Shown: piece by piece, positions 1 to 12,300 of the stretch
Numbering within the stretch: the stretch's first letter is position 1
Layout of the letters: each line of letters opens with the position of its first letter
Assembly (NCBI GenBank): GCA_014871385.1
Contig: CM026422.1
Coordinates: 25,156,987-25,220,986 of the forward strand
Direction of reading: 5' to 3'
DNA: 64,000 nucleotides
Source of the DNA: Ceratodon purpureus
Lineage: Eukaryota; Streptophyta; Bryopsida; Pseudoditrichales; Ditrichaceae
Position numbers and translations under genes: made by a program
Notes under the pieces: model-generated
Told to the model about the DNA's origin: nothing
Databases searched by the model: none
What the model saw: only the letters and a program-made list of their open reading frames with translations

Positions 1-3000
1 CGCATTCTTGAATTCGCAATCCCTCAGGGTCAATTTTCGCAAACTGGTCGGACCCTGGAAATCAGGCAGGTCATCCACACCGTTACAATCCTCGATATCA
101 AGCGTATGCAACATCGCCAAGTCGTCTGTTGCTCTCAATTCTGCTAAACTCCATCCACGGATGCTCAATTCCTGCAGCTTCGTAAGCTGCCGGAGATTCG
201 GCCTCTCCAACACTTCTCCAAAGTCAGCTTCCAATTTCTGCAAGGAAATTAAGCAGTCCAAGCCGGGCACTGCCTGCAAACGACGACCATCTAAAGCCAG
301 CACTCGAAGGTTTTTCAGCATCCTCAAATCAGGCAACTTCAATCTAGCTCTAGTATAACCCCAACCTACGGCATGAAGTTCCTCCAGAGCCACCAAATCT
401 TCCAGACCTGGCAACTCTGTGATCAATCCACTCTCTTTGATGTCCAATTTCCGCAAGTTTCTCAGCTTCCGTAGACTGGGCAACCTCTCAAGCTTCTCAC
501 AGTTCCAACAAGTAAGTTCCTCCAGAGCAACCAAGTCACCCACACCAGGGCAGCTACGCAACTGCTTACACAATAGCAGATCCAACACTCGCAAGTTGGT
601 CAACTTCGAGGTCAACCCTGCCAATGTGACCGCATTCTCACACTCGTAAAACTTGGCTACGCGCAAGGAAACCATGCTTCTCATGTTTGGTAGCCTCCGA
701 CCTGGATAACTACTCAAGCATAAACACTGCAGGTCCTCAAGACAAGCGATCTGCTTCACAAACTGCTCCGTAGGGATTGTCTCACCTGCAGATTCACAGC
801 GGTAGACAAAAAACAAGAGGCTCCTTGGCAAACCTTGTATGACAAGGTTATCCAAATTATAGCCACATACTTCCAAGCTCTTGAGGTGAATGAGTCCCGA
901 TAAGTTGATCACAAACTTCTTGGCCTTCCGCTTGTTCATTGAAATCTTCAGAACTGTCACGTTGGCAAAGTGACCAAAGTCCGCTTTCTCCAAACTCCTC
1001 GGATCATCACGCAAGAATGCCATTCGCTTCACATTCTCCCAACAAGTGCCAGGGGGACTCGCCTCAACAAGTTCACTGCTGCTGTTCACTGCCTCGTACT
1101 CCCAGCGACGCCGTCCCATCTCCCCACCCTGGGTCTCCGCCACACAAAATGCTCGCCACAAGTCATGCATGCCAATCCGTTCCTTGAATCCGTCACCCAC
1201 CCTCTCCAGCAATGATTTTGCCCTCAACCTCTCCAGCTGCAAAAGAAACGAGGAACAACCGAAAGTAGATCATTCCTACTCATCTAAATGAGGGATACAT
1301 AAACTCAAAGTTGACATGCTTAACTACCACACAATGAACTTAAATTTTTTTTGCCAACGAACGATGCAATATTCTACAGGGCAAGATGTGCTGGTCAGGG
1401 CTGAATCCCAAGCTGCCTGCTCATGATCAAATACGACCAGAACATGGAAGGTCACATTATTTCGTACTAGTCACTGTTGTGGGTCAACAGGTCAGTGGGA
1501 AGTGAAAAAACCGTCCATTACAATACAAACGGCTGTGTCAATGAACCTTAGAATGGACCAGGATTCTAGAGTGGTATTCTTACTCATCTCAAAAGAGTTA
1601 AGACTTTTCTTACAAACTCACCGCTCTCATAACGTCATCATTCCGTTGGAAATTGTGCACCACGAGAAGCCAGTCAAACACGTTGTAAGCACCTCCAAAG
1701 AGTTGAGCGGACAGTAAGGCGTACGGATCTTCGTTGGGTAGATAAAGTGCAACATCCATAAACAACAACTGATCGCCAGGAGACAATGCATCAAAACTCT
1801 TCCTCAAGATGGAGAATATTGGATGGTTGTTCTCCCTCGACTGGTTGAAGATGTCTTCATCAATCCGATCTAAAAGCATCACCCACTCGTTCAAATCCGT
1901 AAGCCGGGATAATTGTCTACCCAACACATCCAATGCCAATGGATGGTAATGGCACCTCCGACTACGATTCTGCTTTTTAAAATAGCACCGTTTCACACAT
2001 CGAAGTATAAGCTTCTCATCCATACCATCTTTCAAGTGTGCATGAGATGAGTTTACAAATAAGGATTTGGCTTCTTCTAGCATCAACTCCGGCATTCGCA
2101 TGCACTTGTTTACATCTATGTATGGTCTCACACGTAACAACCAATCTTTGGAATGTGCCGTCACTATCACAATGCTTCTGGCTGGAAGTCTTGCAGAGAG
2201 ATATGATTGCACTTCAGCTATTGATGCATCGTTGTCCGACATGTTGTCGAGAGTTAAGAAGATTGGATCCTTGATAATTCCTTCCCTTAGAGCATTTTGC
2301 AACTGCAACCACAAATATAATAGAACATATATCAGTTATTTAATATCCAATTTACTTACAATTCACAATACATGCGCAAAATAATGAACATGGCACTTTC
2401 TTAGCTACCAACATCACATTCACATTACCTGGTCAACATTGAACTCATTCAATCGTTCTCGGCTAGTGTTTGTAAGACTCTTTAATACTTCTCGAAGCAA
2501 GCCTTCCTTGCTGCCTCTTTCTAATTCTGCATGACATACTTTTCCATGGAATTTTGTATAGTATTTGTTGCACAAAGCCTTGCAAATAGTGGTTTTTCCA
2601 ATACCGCCCATTCCGTACAATCCCATCACACAATAATTTCCATGAATGTTGTCCTTTAGAAAGACCTCTTGAATTTTCTTTTGGATGACCTACACAATGT
2701 AAAACATGGACCAAAAAGTAAGCATGGATTTAAGAATATTAAAATCACCTATCTGAAAGAAATTTAAAAAAAAAAATGAAATATCCCCTCAAAATAATTC
2801 AACAAACCTTTTGACATTATAAATAAATGTACAAGGCAAATTCACAAAGAAACACTATTTACTCATTTATTGTTCTTTTGTCCACTTGAAGATAACATCT
2901 CATTGCATCTAAATGATAAGATTAAGTCAAAAGGTTAGTAACCACACACTCACCTTACATAACCGTGACCTTCCTTGAATATAAGAATCTTCCATTTTGA

Positions 3001-3562
3001 TCTCTGCAGGAACCACTTTGCATATCTCATCAACAATCTCCTTCAAAAATTTCACTTCACCCAATCTTTCATACACTACACCATTTAGTCTGCGTAGGTA
3101 CTTCAATGCAGCTTCCCACTTTCCAACTTGAACTCTCTTGGGATTTTCTTTAGCCAACTCTTCCCAACATGAAAGCCACTCTCTACACTTTTGAGGGTCA
3201 TCAAGATCTTTTGGTGAAGTCCTAAGAAACACCGGTATGACTTTGAACTTGGACTTCCCCTTCTCCACTTCATCAAGCACCCTCTCATGCATGGCCACCA
3301 ACTCCATCATCGGCCACTTCGATGTGATGAACTCATCCGACAAGATGACCACTCCCACATCACATTGCCGGATTGCATCGAAGATGTGCCTCGGAAAATC
3401 CTCCCCAATTGGTAAGCTCTCTCGACGTTTGTCAAAGAAAGGAAACCTGAAGCATCCCTCCAGCTCCCCACACAGGTGCTCTACAAAGCCTTTTTGAAAA
3501 CCACTGTGGCTCAAGAAGACCTTATGTTTCGGTTGTAGTGCGACATCTTCACCATCATCCAT
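1..3562 (-). CDS. TIR-NBS-LRR (TNL) immune receptor, 3' partial
   Basis: Intracellular plant immune receptor. Exons on the minus strand: 3562-2954, 2689-2429, 2302-1622 and 1236-<1, all phase 0, giving 929 codons before the window edge. The N-terminal TIR domain (about residues 12-190) carries FLSHSG, a BB-loop-like LPIGEDF and the SKWPMMEL segment whose Glu sits where TIR NADases have their catalytic Glu. The NB-ARC part has the P-loop GMGGIGKTT, a kinase-2-like FLTLDNM (the usual second Asp is Asn), RNBS-B-like IVIVTAHS and PLALDVLG for the GLPL motif. Exon 4 opens with the MHD motif (IGMHDLW) and runs into many LxxLxxL repeats. A splice acceptor at 3576 implies an intron in the 5' leader. 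The family function is cell-death signalling after effector recognition. The ligand is unknown and the C terminus lies outside the window. Confidence 0.92.
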
Positions 3563-6061
3563 GCTACCACCATCCCTGAAAATTACCCATGAATATCAAA
3601 ACAAGAAGATTTACAAGGACTAGCACTCAAGTGAGAAGGTCTCACAATGCCACTTAGACCATCTTATTTCAACAACAGTCATCTACACAGTGCAAGAGGA
3701 TGTTCCTCATAAATGAAGGTCAAATGTTGACAGACAATTCAGTATCATGAAGGTATAATTGCATCCCATGGCATTCAAACGAGTTTGGAAAAGCCACTGA
3801 ACCTTTTCCAATTAAATTATAAACTGCACATGTCGCATGCTATTCGGTTTATTGCACAAATTCAAATCGCCCACCTGTTTAAATTGCTACTGGACGAGGA
3901 TGCATCGCTCTGCTGCTCCATGCTCTATAACTTTTTAAATTTGTCAAACATCTCAAAATTCGCACTCTGCATCAGAATTCGTACCAGAGCTTATATAGAA
4001 TCAGTCTCCACCAACACATAACAACCACACCACACCTTGTGCAACACATGCACAAACACATACCCAGCAAACCGATAACTAATTCGTAGGAACTTTACTC
4101 AAACAAATTAAGCCTTAAATCAGTTTCACCTAAGAGGAAGTGCTTAACAATTGTGTTTGCAACTCTCCTCACAGACCGTGAGATGGCGTGACATGGCGTC
4201 GTCATGAAGTCCGCCATCGTTACTACATTTCCATGTAGTGTCCGCAACCGGCCATGCAATAAACTGATCCTAAAAACGAGTGCAAAAAGATGCCAAGAAA
4301 TATGCTTTCCAATACGGAATGGCGAATCTTCTCCGGAAGCTAGGTAAAGAAGGAGCTGAACAAGATATGAAGAGTAGACAGAGGTAGCAGTGTACCTCCG
4401 CAGAGATTCGTCCAACAGATAACAAGCCAAAAGGTCGGCCTATGCTCTGGTGATTACCGACTTTACCGACAAGTGCGCTCGATGAAAACCAAACCGAATT
4501 CTGCAACTGAAACTACTCCGGCCTACCGCCATAGCGCAAGTTAACTCCGAGGAAGCACTTCCCATCATGCTCAATTCGGCTCAATCGACCACGCCATCTT
4601 GTTCCAGAAACCCTCGCCGGCCCGATGATCTGTTCGACCAATCCCCCTCCGGCCACGAAGATACGATCCGAAACGAGAAACTGTCATCAGCTAGACTTCT
4701 AGCTACGAACATCAGATTGCAACGCAAGTAGACTAACTTACTACATCGTGATTTAGAGCCTGGAAGATTAGAGACGAAGTGCAGCACCGACAGAAGAGGG
4801 TTGCAGCAAGAAGACCTTCGCGTCTAGAGTCTAGACATGGCCTTGAAGAGTGTCGGAGCGACGACTGGATGAACAGACGACGAATGAAGCTAGTGGGAGC
4901 TCCGGGCCACAAACATTCATCTAAAGACGAAGTCTTCATCCGACACATTCCACTCGAAACCAACCCCCGCTATCACCCTAAGAGCCCCATTCCCTAAACC
5001 GGCACTCCACCTAAAACCACCCACATCTACCAAGGTCCACCATAAATCTACCCATACCCTTGACACCGCCGGTTTTAGGTCTAGTAACGGCTTTGAACCC
5101 CTCTCTCCCACAAACCTCACTTCAAGGAAAGAGACTCACACAAGAACATCGAAGTTTTGCCATAAACTCTGCAATCCGAAGCGGAAGCTGCGAAATCCGC
5201 ACACCGACACACCGATCGCAACATCGACGTAGTCTCTTCCAGCCAGAAGCTCCCTGAAAAACCATCTCTTTTGAGCTTAAAACGAACACAAATGGTAGAG
5301 AATTGTGTCATAGCTTGAATATTTTTTATGAGAATCAGGAGCCTGAGCGTTTGATCAGTGTTTGAGGTTTTTTGGAGCTGGGATTACGTGAAAGGAGACT
5401 TTGGGAAGACGAGGAGTGGGTGATCTTCAGGCTTGGAGAGGAGTTCAGGTACAGTGGGTGTTGGTTTGGAGGAGGGTTTAGGGTTGAGGAGTTTTGGAAG
5501 TGGGTGGATGGGTTGAGGAGGGTTTTATGGTTGCTGAGCATTTTGTGTATGTTGTTTTTATGGATGTGGATGTGATGAGGTTGATGCGTTTGGGGGGATG
5601 GTGGTTGAGGTTGTGATGGTCTGGTATGTGGGTTTATGTCTTAGTGGTAGGTGGATTATGTGTTGGATGTGTTGTAGAGGTGAGAGTAGTTGGAGGATGA
5701 TGAGGAGTGACTGATCTTTAGGTTTGGAGAAAAATCTGGGAACATGGGTTTGGTGTTGGAGGTCGAACAATTGGGTGGATGGGAGAGGAGTCATGTTGTG
5801 TATGATTGTGGAGTGTCTGTAGAGTAGGTGGGTTTTAGTTTCGTGGTGACTGTTTGGGAGATCTGTGTTTGAGTTTGGAGAGTTTAAGGGTTATTTGGAG
5901 GGATGGTGGAGGAGGTTTATAGTGTGTTTCGTATGGGTTTATGTATTGGTTGAATTGTAGGTGAAATTTGTGTCGGATGTATGGAGTCTGTTCTGAGATG
6001 TGTTCTTGGCTGACATGGTTTCTTTTTTACTCTTGGACGATGGACACAGGAGTTTGGAGCC
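3563..6061. promoter_or_regulatory. Divergent upstream region of the TNL and the 226-residue gene
   Basis: No convincing coding exon was found. The left part should hold the spliced leader of the TNL gene: an acceptor AG lies at 3576-3577 on the minus strand, 13 bases before its start codon, but I could not place the upstream leader exon. The stretch 5340-6000 is strikingly G/T-rich and C-poor on the plus strand and leads straight into the start codon at 6062, so it is probably leader and promoter of that gene. Confidence 0.5.
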
Positions 6062-8225
6062 ATGGCGTCTTACTTCAACTGGGCTGGTGGAATCTTTGGG
6101 GGACAGTCTAACCCCGACCTGCAGTCGTCAGGCATGCTTACGAAAGAGCAGCTGCGGCAGTTGTTTGGAGACTTTTCGAACGTTCTTGACCAACCTGGTG
6201 AGCTTGTTTTGTGGTGTCTCTCTTTTTCGTTTCTAATTTTTCCAATTATGATGTATTCTTTGGCTAAATCATTGGTGTTTATATTCTCGTCAAGTTTCCC
6301 GCCACTTGTTTTATCAATTTGTATTTATCACAGTTTTGGCACTGGTAAATTTCTAGTCCTTATTTTTCATATTACGTATCTACATTGGCTTGGGGATTTT
6401 GATGGATGGTGGAGTGATACATTTGTGCTCCATTGTTTTGGATGGAAACAGAGACAAAACGTCGCATTGCAGATGCTGTCCGGGCGAAACAGGTGATTGT
6501 CATATGTTGGATTTGACATCACATGTAGCCTGCTCTTCTGTATATTTAAATGGTTATCGGGGTTTTGAACGCTGTTATACAGCTTATTGACGTAACTCTT
6601 GAAGGCTTCACTTAGGCCTTCAAGATGTGACGGCTGTCTGTGGCTTCGTTGATTTGGCGGCGGCAGTCTCTCCAAGTATTTCGCTGTCCACGATGGTTGT
6701 TTGAGTTGGCTTTGTTTGATTTATATTTCTCTTGAAGTAAATAATATTGGATGTCGCAGGAAGCTGTGAATGTGACTACCGAAATCCAGGAGGAGCTGTT
6801 TCTCAAGATGGGTGTAGGTGACCTTCCTTTTCATCTTCTTCCCTTCTCTTATCACCCATGCAGAGGGTCAAGATTTTAATGGTGCATTGTTTCTGTACAT
6901 GATTAGTGCTTGTCATTCAGGAAACTATGGTCTGCTGAAGGTATTTGTCAATTCCTATTAATCTTTAGAGGTACTAAATACATAACTGAAGGACTTCGAA
7001 TGTTTGTTGGAAATTCTGGTTGACTAATAATCTGTCTTTTGCAGAACCAAAGTTTGGGATTGATTGCTTGGGAAAGGTGAACACTATTTATGCGAACGAT
7101 CGTGAGTTGATGATCCAATTCTATCAATTTGTGTCACGGTAAGCATGAGGATGTTCACCATTATGAGTTACAAGAAATGTTTGCGTCATTTGCTTATGAT
7201 CTTTTTTCGAAACAGCCATTGTGGCTATTCGAAGGTTTGGTGTTAGCAGCCAGTATCACTTCGTTGGACTAAATTCACGTTGGCTTTTCTCCTCTTAGTA
7301 TTGACTGAATGCTGTCTAGGAGAGACAACAATTATGTCTGTATGACATTTAGTAAGTGCTTGGACTATGGTATGTATATGGCACTATATGTATAAGTTCT
7401 GATTAAAGCAATTACTGGTCAGAGAGGAGATGGCTTGTGAAGAGGCGGAATTAGGGCCGGAAGCCTTTGCTCGGAAAATGGAGGACGTCAAGAAGTTTCA
7501 ACAACAGGTTAGTACCGAAACTCCCCCACTAGCTAGTCGGAAGAGTCTGCATACATTTCAATTCTTGTTTTAGAACCAGTGGAATTTTTGATGGCGATCG
7601 AATCAAATTGGCATTAAGGCTTCAGGTAAATTCAGAGGTACAAGAGTGCGCGCAGTAGTTGGAGTCCTTAGCATTTTGGTCTAGTACAAATCACAAATTT
7701 TGATATTCGCGGCCATCAACATCAACGAGTGAAGGTGGTGAAATACGTTGTCACACATAACTTGCTCCTTTCATGATAATTTTTTTGACATGTGATTTGT
7801 GCAGCAAATGGGTATGTTACAGCAGCTACGGGGTATTCCTGTGGATCAGCAACAAGCTGTTTTTCAGAGTGTGAGTATCTTGCAAATTTTGCCTTTCGGT
7901 TGTTTTTCTTGATGACCTTGGCTGAAGTTGTTCACCTTCTAGTGCATCTTGCATAATAAGCCAAGGCATTTGTACCATTAACCGATGCCGTGTCTCACCC
8001 TAGCAATTTGTGATCATTTTACAGTTGCAAACAAAGATGCACGAGGCGCAAACTTCGGGCGGCGCAGCCATGACTCCGCAAGAGATTCAGGAATTTTTTG
8101 CACGCCAACATCAGACCCCCCAGCCGAAGGATAATCAATCCTCACAGCAATATATGCGGGATGATAGTGGTACGTCAGGAAATCGATCTGGGTCTCAACC
8201 TTCCTTGCATCAACGACACTTGTAA
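6062..8225 (+). CDS. Conserved-looking protein of unknown function, Met/Gln-rich C-terminal half (226 aa)
   Basis: Seven exons fit: 6062-6197, 6452-6492, 6760-6817, 7045-7138, 7423-7507, 7805-7870 and 8025-8225. All have GT...AG introns and matching phases, totalling 681 bases. The start is the first ATG, in the context gagccATGGCG, close to the plant consensus. The product has no signal peptide or membrane segment. Its N-terminal half is predicted helical and charged (around TKEQLRQLFGDF and EPKFGIDCLGKV). A central Glu-rich helix (REEMACEEAEL) follows, then a glutamine/methionine-rich stretch (QQQQMGMLQQL) and a polar tail rich in Gln, Ser and Pro. I do not recognise the family. The regular exon structure and lack of decay suggest a real, expressed gene. 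It could be a soluble adaptor or regulatory protein, but no function is supported by sequence. Confidence 0.75.
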
Positions 8226-9362
8226 AACCACCGAAGTCGTGAAAGATGTTGGTTATTGCCCGAAACGCACTAAACGTTTTGAGCCTACCACGTCCATCTC
8301 AAGACCATGTTCGAGTCTGGAGACAGTGTAGACAGCCACCTAATGGAGAGGTATTGATGGATGGTAGCATTGTAAAGTAGATCCTTCTCTTGTTGCTACC
8401 CATGTTGCTAATATTTACCAGACTTGAAAACAAATATTTTGCAATACTATCGTGTAACAATTCCTGATGCGACAAGTGCTGGAAAGTTGTTTCTGCGGAG
8501 TCGTAGTGTTGCTTAGCTTCTTCTGATGTTGGAACTCGAATGTATGTACTGGCTGTGTGCAAAATTGTCTTCTTTTATACGTGATACGGTAGCTGCAATA
8601 TAATCGTAGGCTTTTAATCATGCACGTGTACTTTTTTTCTTGAACTTGAACTGTTCACATGATGAATTTTTCGCAACTTAGAAGTGAGGTATGATGGAGG
8701 CGTGTCATAATATTTGAATTGTGAAGACTACCTGTGACCATTTCGGGTCTGATACAGTTTTTACAGAAATGGGTTTTCAGATGCTGATGGAACGTATGAA
8801 TAAGCTGAGCCTTTTATTCATAAAGTTATTTAGTTATGAAAAGGCCCTGTTTTAGCTTCTGTTGGCGCTGTCTCTTGAGGATTTTACCCACGTTTGGGAG
8901 ACTACCTATGGTGATATTAGCTTCATCTACGGATTTCGCATAGCATCAGCTCAGTATCTACTGGTTAAGAATATGTTCTACAATTAGGGTAGGTGGTTTA
9001 GGGAGGCATCGCTAACTCAGTTCCTTAATTTCTTCAAGGTGTGTCTACTCAGTGGTCTACCTATTATTACAACGTTATTGAGGGCATTGTGGACATTGTC
9101 TCCACAACTTTAGAGGGCAGGTAACTCTGCATCCGGCCATCATCTACTTTCAATTGAGATTGTGAAGGCCACCAATATCAATGACATTTTTGTACTGAGA
9201 TGCTTAAACGAGGATCACAGATGCACACGGTTTTGCAGTGGATCTTGAAATTATGCCTCATCATGCTGCGAAGGGGAGGGATTTGAGAGCATCGATTCTG
9301 GCCTTGTTTTTGTTGCTCTCGGAGTCTGATGTAGGGCTAAGTTTCAAGTAGATTGGCACGCG
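8226..9362 (+). other. Intergenic, 3' region of the 226-residue gene and leader of the aspartic protease
   Basis: No exon with family similarity is visible. The stretch is moderately AT-rich with no obvious repeat. It should contain the polyadenylation region of the upstream gene and the promoter and leader of the gene starting at 9363. Confidence 0.4.
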
Positions 9363-12300
9363 ATGAGGAGATTTAATTCTGCAATGCAAGAAAGGTCGGA
9401 ATCATCACTTGTTTATCCTGCAACTTCAAATGTGCAGGTAAATTACTTCTATATCAAAGTTGTAGTCAGTCCTGTGTGGAACACATTTTACGAATGCCTC
9501 TGTTAATGTAGACATGCCTACTTTGCGAATCTGAGCAACAAGCACAGGAGATTCTTCCATGCCTGCTTTTGGATTGATGCAATATTGTCACTGATTAGGT
9601 TTCACCGTTTGGGTTTCAACAAATCCAATCTTCGTTTTGATTGTCCTTGAAATCTTACTTGTACTCTTTCTTTTACAGTATTCGAAAGCATTGCCAAGTC
9701 TGAGGCGACTCGACCATGGCCCACGGTGTTTCTCTTTGAAAGTTCTTCTGGCTCCTGTAATGGGAGCCCTAGTTGTTGTAATCCTATGGACGAAGCATGG
9801 AACTCAGATTAAACCAAAGAAACAATCCTTTGTAATTCCAGTATATATTAACTCCTTTAATGCTTCATGGCGGGACGGTGTCCAAGGCAACAACCCATCG
9901 TCGATTTCCAGAAGTTCTCACCGGAGATCTCTATTGGAGAAATCGGAGCATCCAAATTACATCTCGGAGGTTCGCCCTGCATTAAAACACATGTATATGA
10001 TTTGAACTTCGTTTTAGAAACTGTTCTTTCATGGGAGCCTGTCCGGCGCATGCTTTACACATATATATGTATTTTGCAACAGCATGTACTATTTATATGT
10101 CAATTGGGTATTTAAACTTCATTAACCCCATGTTTCTTAGGGTTTCTTCCCATCACGCTCAATTCGTAGTGAGTTTTGTGAACGGCAAGGGTTTGGAATT
10201 CTAAGGAATGTGTGGTTGATGGTCCACTAAACTACGATTGCTGTTGGTTTTAGATAGTGGTCAGGTTTTTCTAACTCAAAAGCTGAAGGTTTATCAGAAA
10301 CCCTTTCTTTCAAGTTCAGACATAGGATTGGTTATGGTCTATATGTATTTCAGATTCGTGTTCTCTCTGTTTTCCTTCTGCAGCTTTTGTTTCTGCTGTT
10401 ACATTATGTTGCAACTGATTTCTCCTCACGTTTTAATTCACATATGCTATCATAGTCTACACTAATGTGCATTCACGTATCCTTTTTTGTCTATGTCAGT
10501 TGGGTTAACTTCAACTAGCTAGCATTGTGATCGAAAGGCAACAACATAAGGCTGGTGCTAAAGGAGATTGCATGCAACTTATTTCAAATATTGGATGATG
10601 TCTAAGTTACTTCAGTTACTTTTCAGAGTGGTGCAGGCTGTTCATAATCCAGAAATCTTGAACTTGCACATGTTGTCAGCTGGTCTATATTGTGACGAGC
10701 AAATAAAGTCTTTGCTCAATGCTACTATGAATTGCTGTTAATCATCAACTCTCACTGCTCCAACATGTTTGGCTCTGGACTCCACTTGAATCTGAAATGT
10801 TATTAGCTTGTCAATATGAAACTTATTTAAGTTCTTTGCTTGTGGACAGGGTGTATCAAATCAAACTTGAGGTCAAAGAACAAGTATTTTTCATATCTCT
10901 GGATAGTGGAAGTTTTGCAACTTGGTTGTTCTGCAACTATCATCCAATATCACTTGGGGTATGAATTCTCTGCTCTTTTCTTTTCTTAAATCTGCTTTCA
11001 AGTGTCATAGAAGTATCTTAGTCATGGCTGATGAGTAACGAGAACAGAACTAAAGATTCTACCCTGGAAGGATTTGAAATCCAATCTCAGACAGACCAAG
11101 TTTGTTTGTTATGCGTAGATGAATGAGAATTTCTATACTCCTACATCAGAGAATTTTATCGCCCCACAGAAATTCAAGGACGAACTTGATCAAACATATG
11201 TAGACGCCCTAGCATATATGACCTTTAAAGAGTGCGGGCCTGAGTTGAATAAAGAGATGGAAAAAGAGAAAGGGAGTGAGGACGAAGATGAAGAACCAAA
11301 GAAATTGCCACATATGTGCTTCAGAATTAATTATGACAAATGGGGTCACGTGACGGCAGCACTTGTTGAAGATAATGTACTGATCTCTTCTTCAAAAGCT
11401 GCTCCTATCAGTATCAAATTTGGGTACTAGCTCTGCACTATTTAAAAAATAAATGCACTATTCTAAATAATGATGCTGAGATGGTTATGTTTGATGCTGA
11501 GATTCTAAGTTTGATAAAAATGATGCTGAGATGGCTATGTTTTATCAAATTTGGATAATAGCTCTGCACTATTTAAAACACAACCATCTCAGCATCATTT
11601 TTATCTGCAGCTGAAATGTTGTTTCAATTATTTAGTAGACTGTCAAGAATTGTGTCCTAAAAGATGTCTTCTGTTCATGCTGTCTCCTGAAGGGATTGGA
11701 GTTGTTCTTCTTGTTGATTGGCATTGTTGTGATGTTTTTTTTGCCAGATGTGGGTTCAGCTTTGATGACAGCATGGCAACAGTCTCGTATGGAATTCTGG
11801 GACTTGGAAACATGTCTATAAGTGTTCCAAACCAATTGGCTGCTCAAGGCCTCATTGATCATGTGGTAGGATTGTGTTTTTCTTATGGTGTTTATCAAGT
11901 TGATTATGATCAAAACCATGCTAATCCTGACCCTGTTGGGTACTTAGTCCTTGGGCAACCACTGGATTATGATGTTGGATACCAATGGATTCCTATGGGC
12001 GAGAAACCAGGATGTAGGTATGTATGTAAAAAAATCACTACAAATACTCTACTTTCGGCGATAATGAATATTTCGAAGTAATCAAGCAATTGTCTTTTCT
12101 TCTTGCTTTTTTGATGCTTTGTTCAACATTCATTATTTTGAATCAGGTTTGACATAATATATTTTGTATACATACAAATGAATAAGTTCAAGTACAACAT
12201 TAAAAAACATGATGAACTACAACTTGGGGCTACTTTAATTGACATTGGAGCCACATATACAACTTTGATTCCAATATTATATCATGGTGTTCTTGATGTG

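Noticed and set aside
6921..6940. Possible 20-bp micro-exon between exons 3 and 4 of the 226-residue gene
   Set aside because: It has AG and GT flanks but shifts exon 4 into a frame with an early TGA, whereas joining exon 3 directly to exon 4 keeps the frame open.
11551..11747. N-terminal part of the plus-strand open frame at 11551-12081 as coding
   Set aside because: It is intron sequence: the acceptor at 11747 joins exon 4 to the conserved CGFSF segment in the correct phase.
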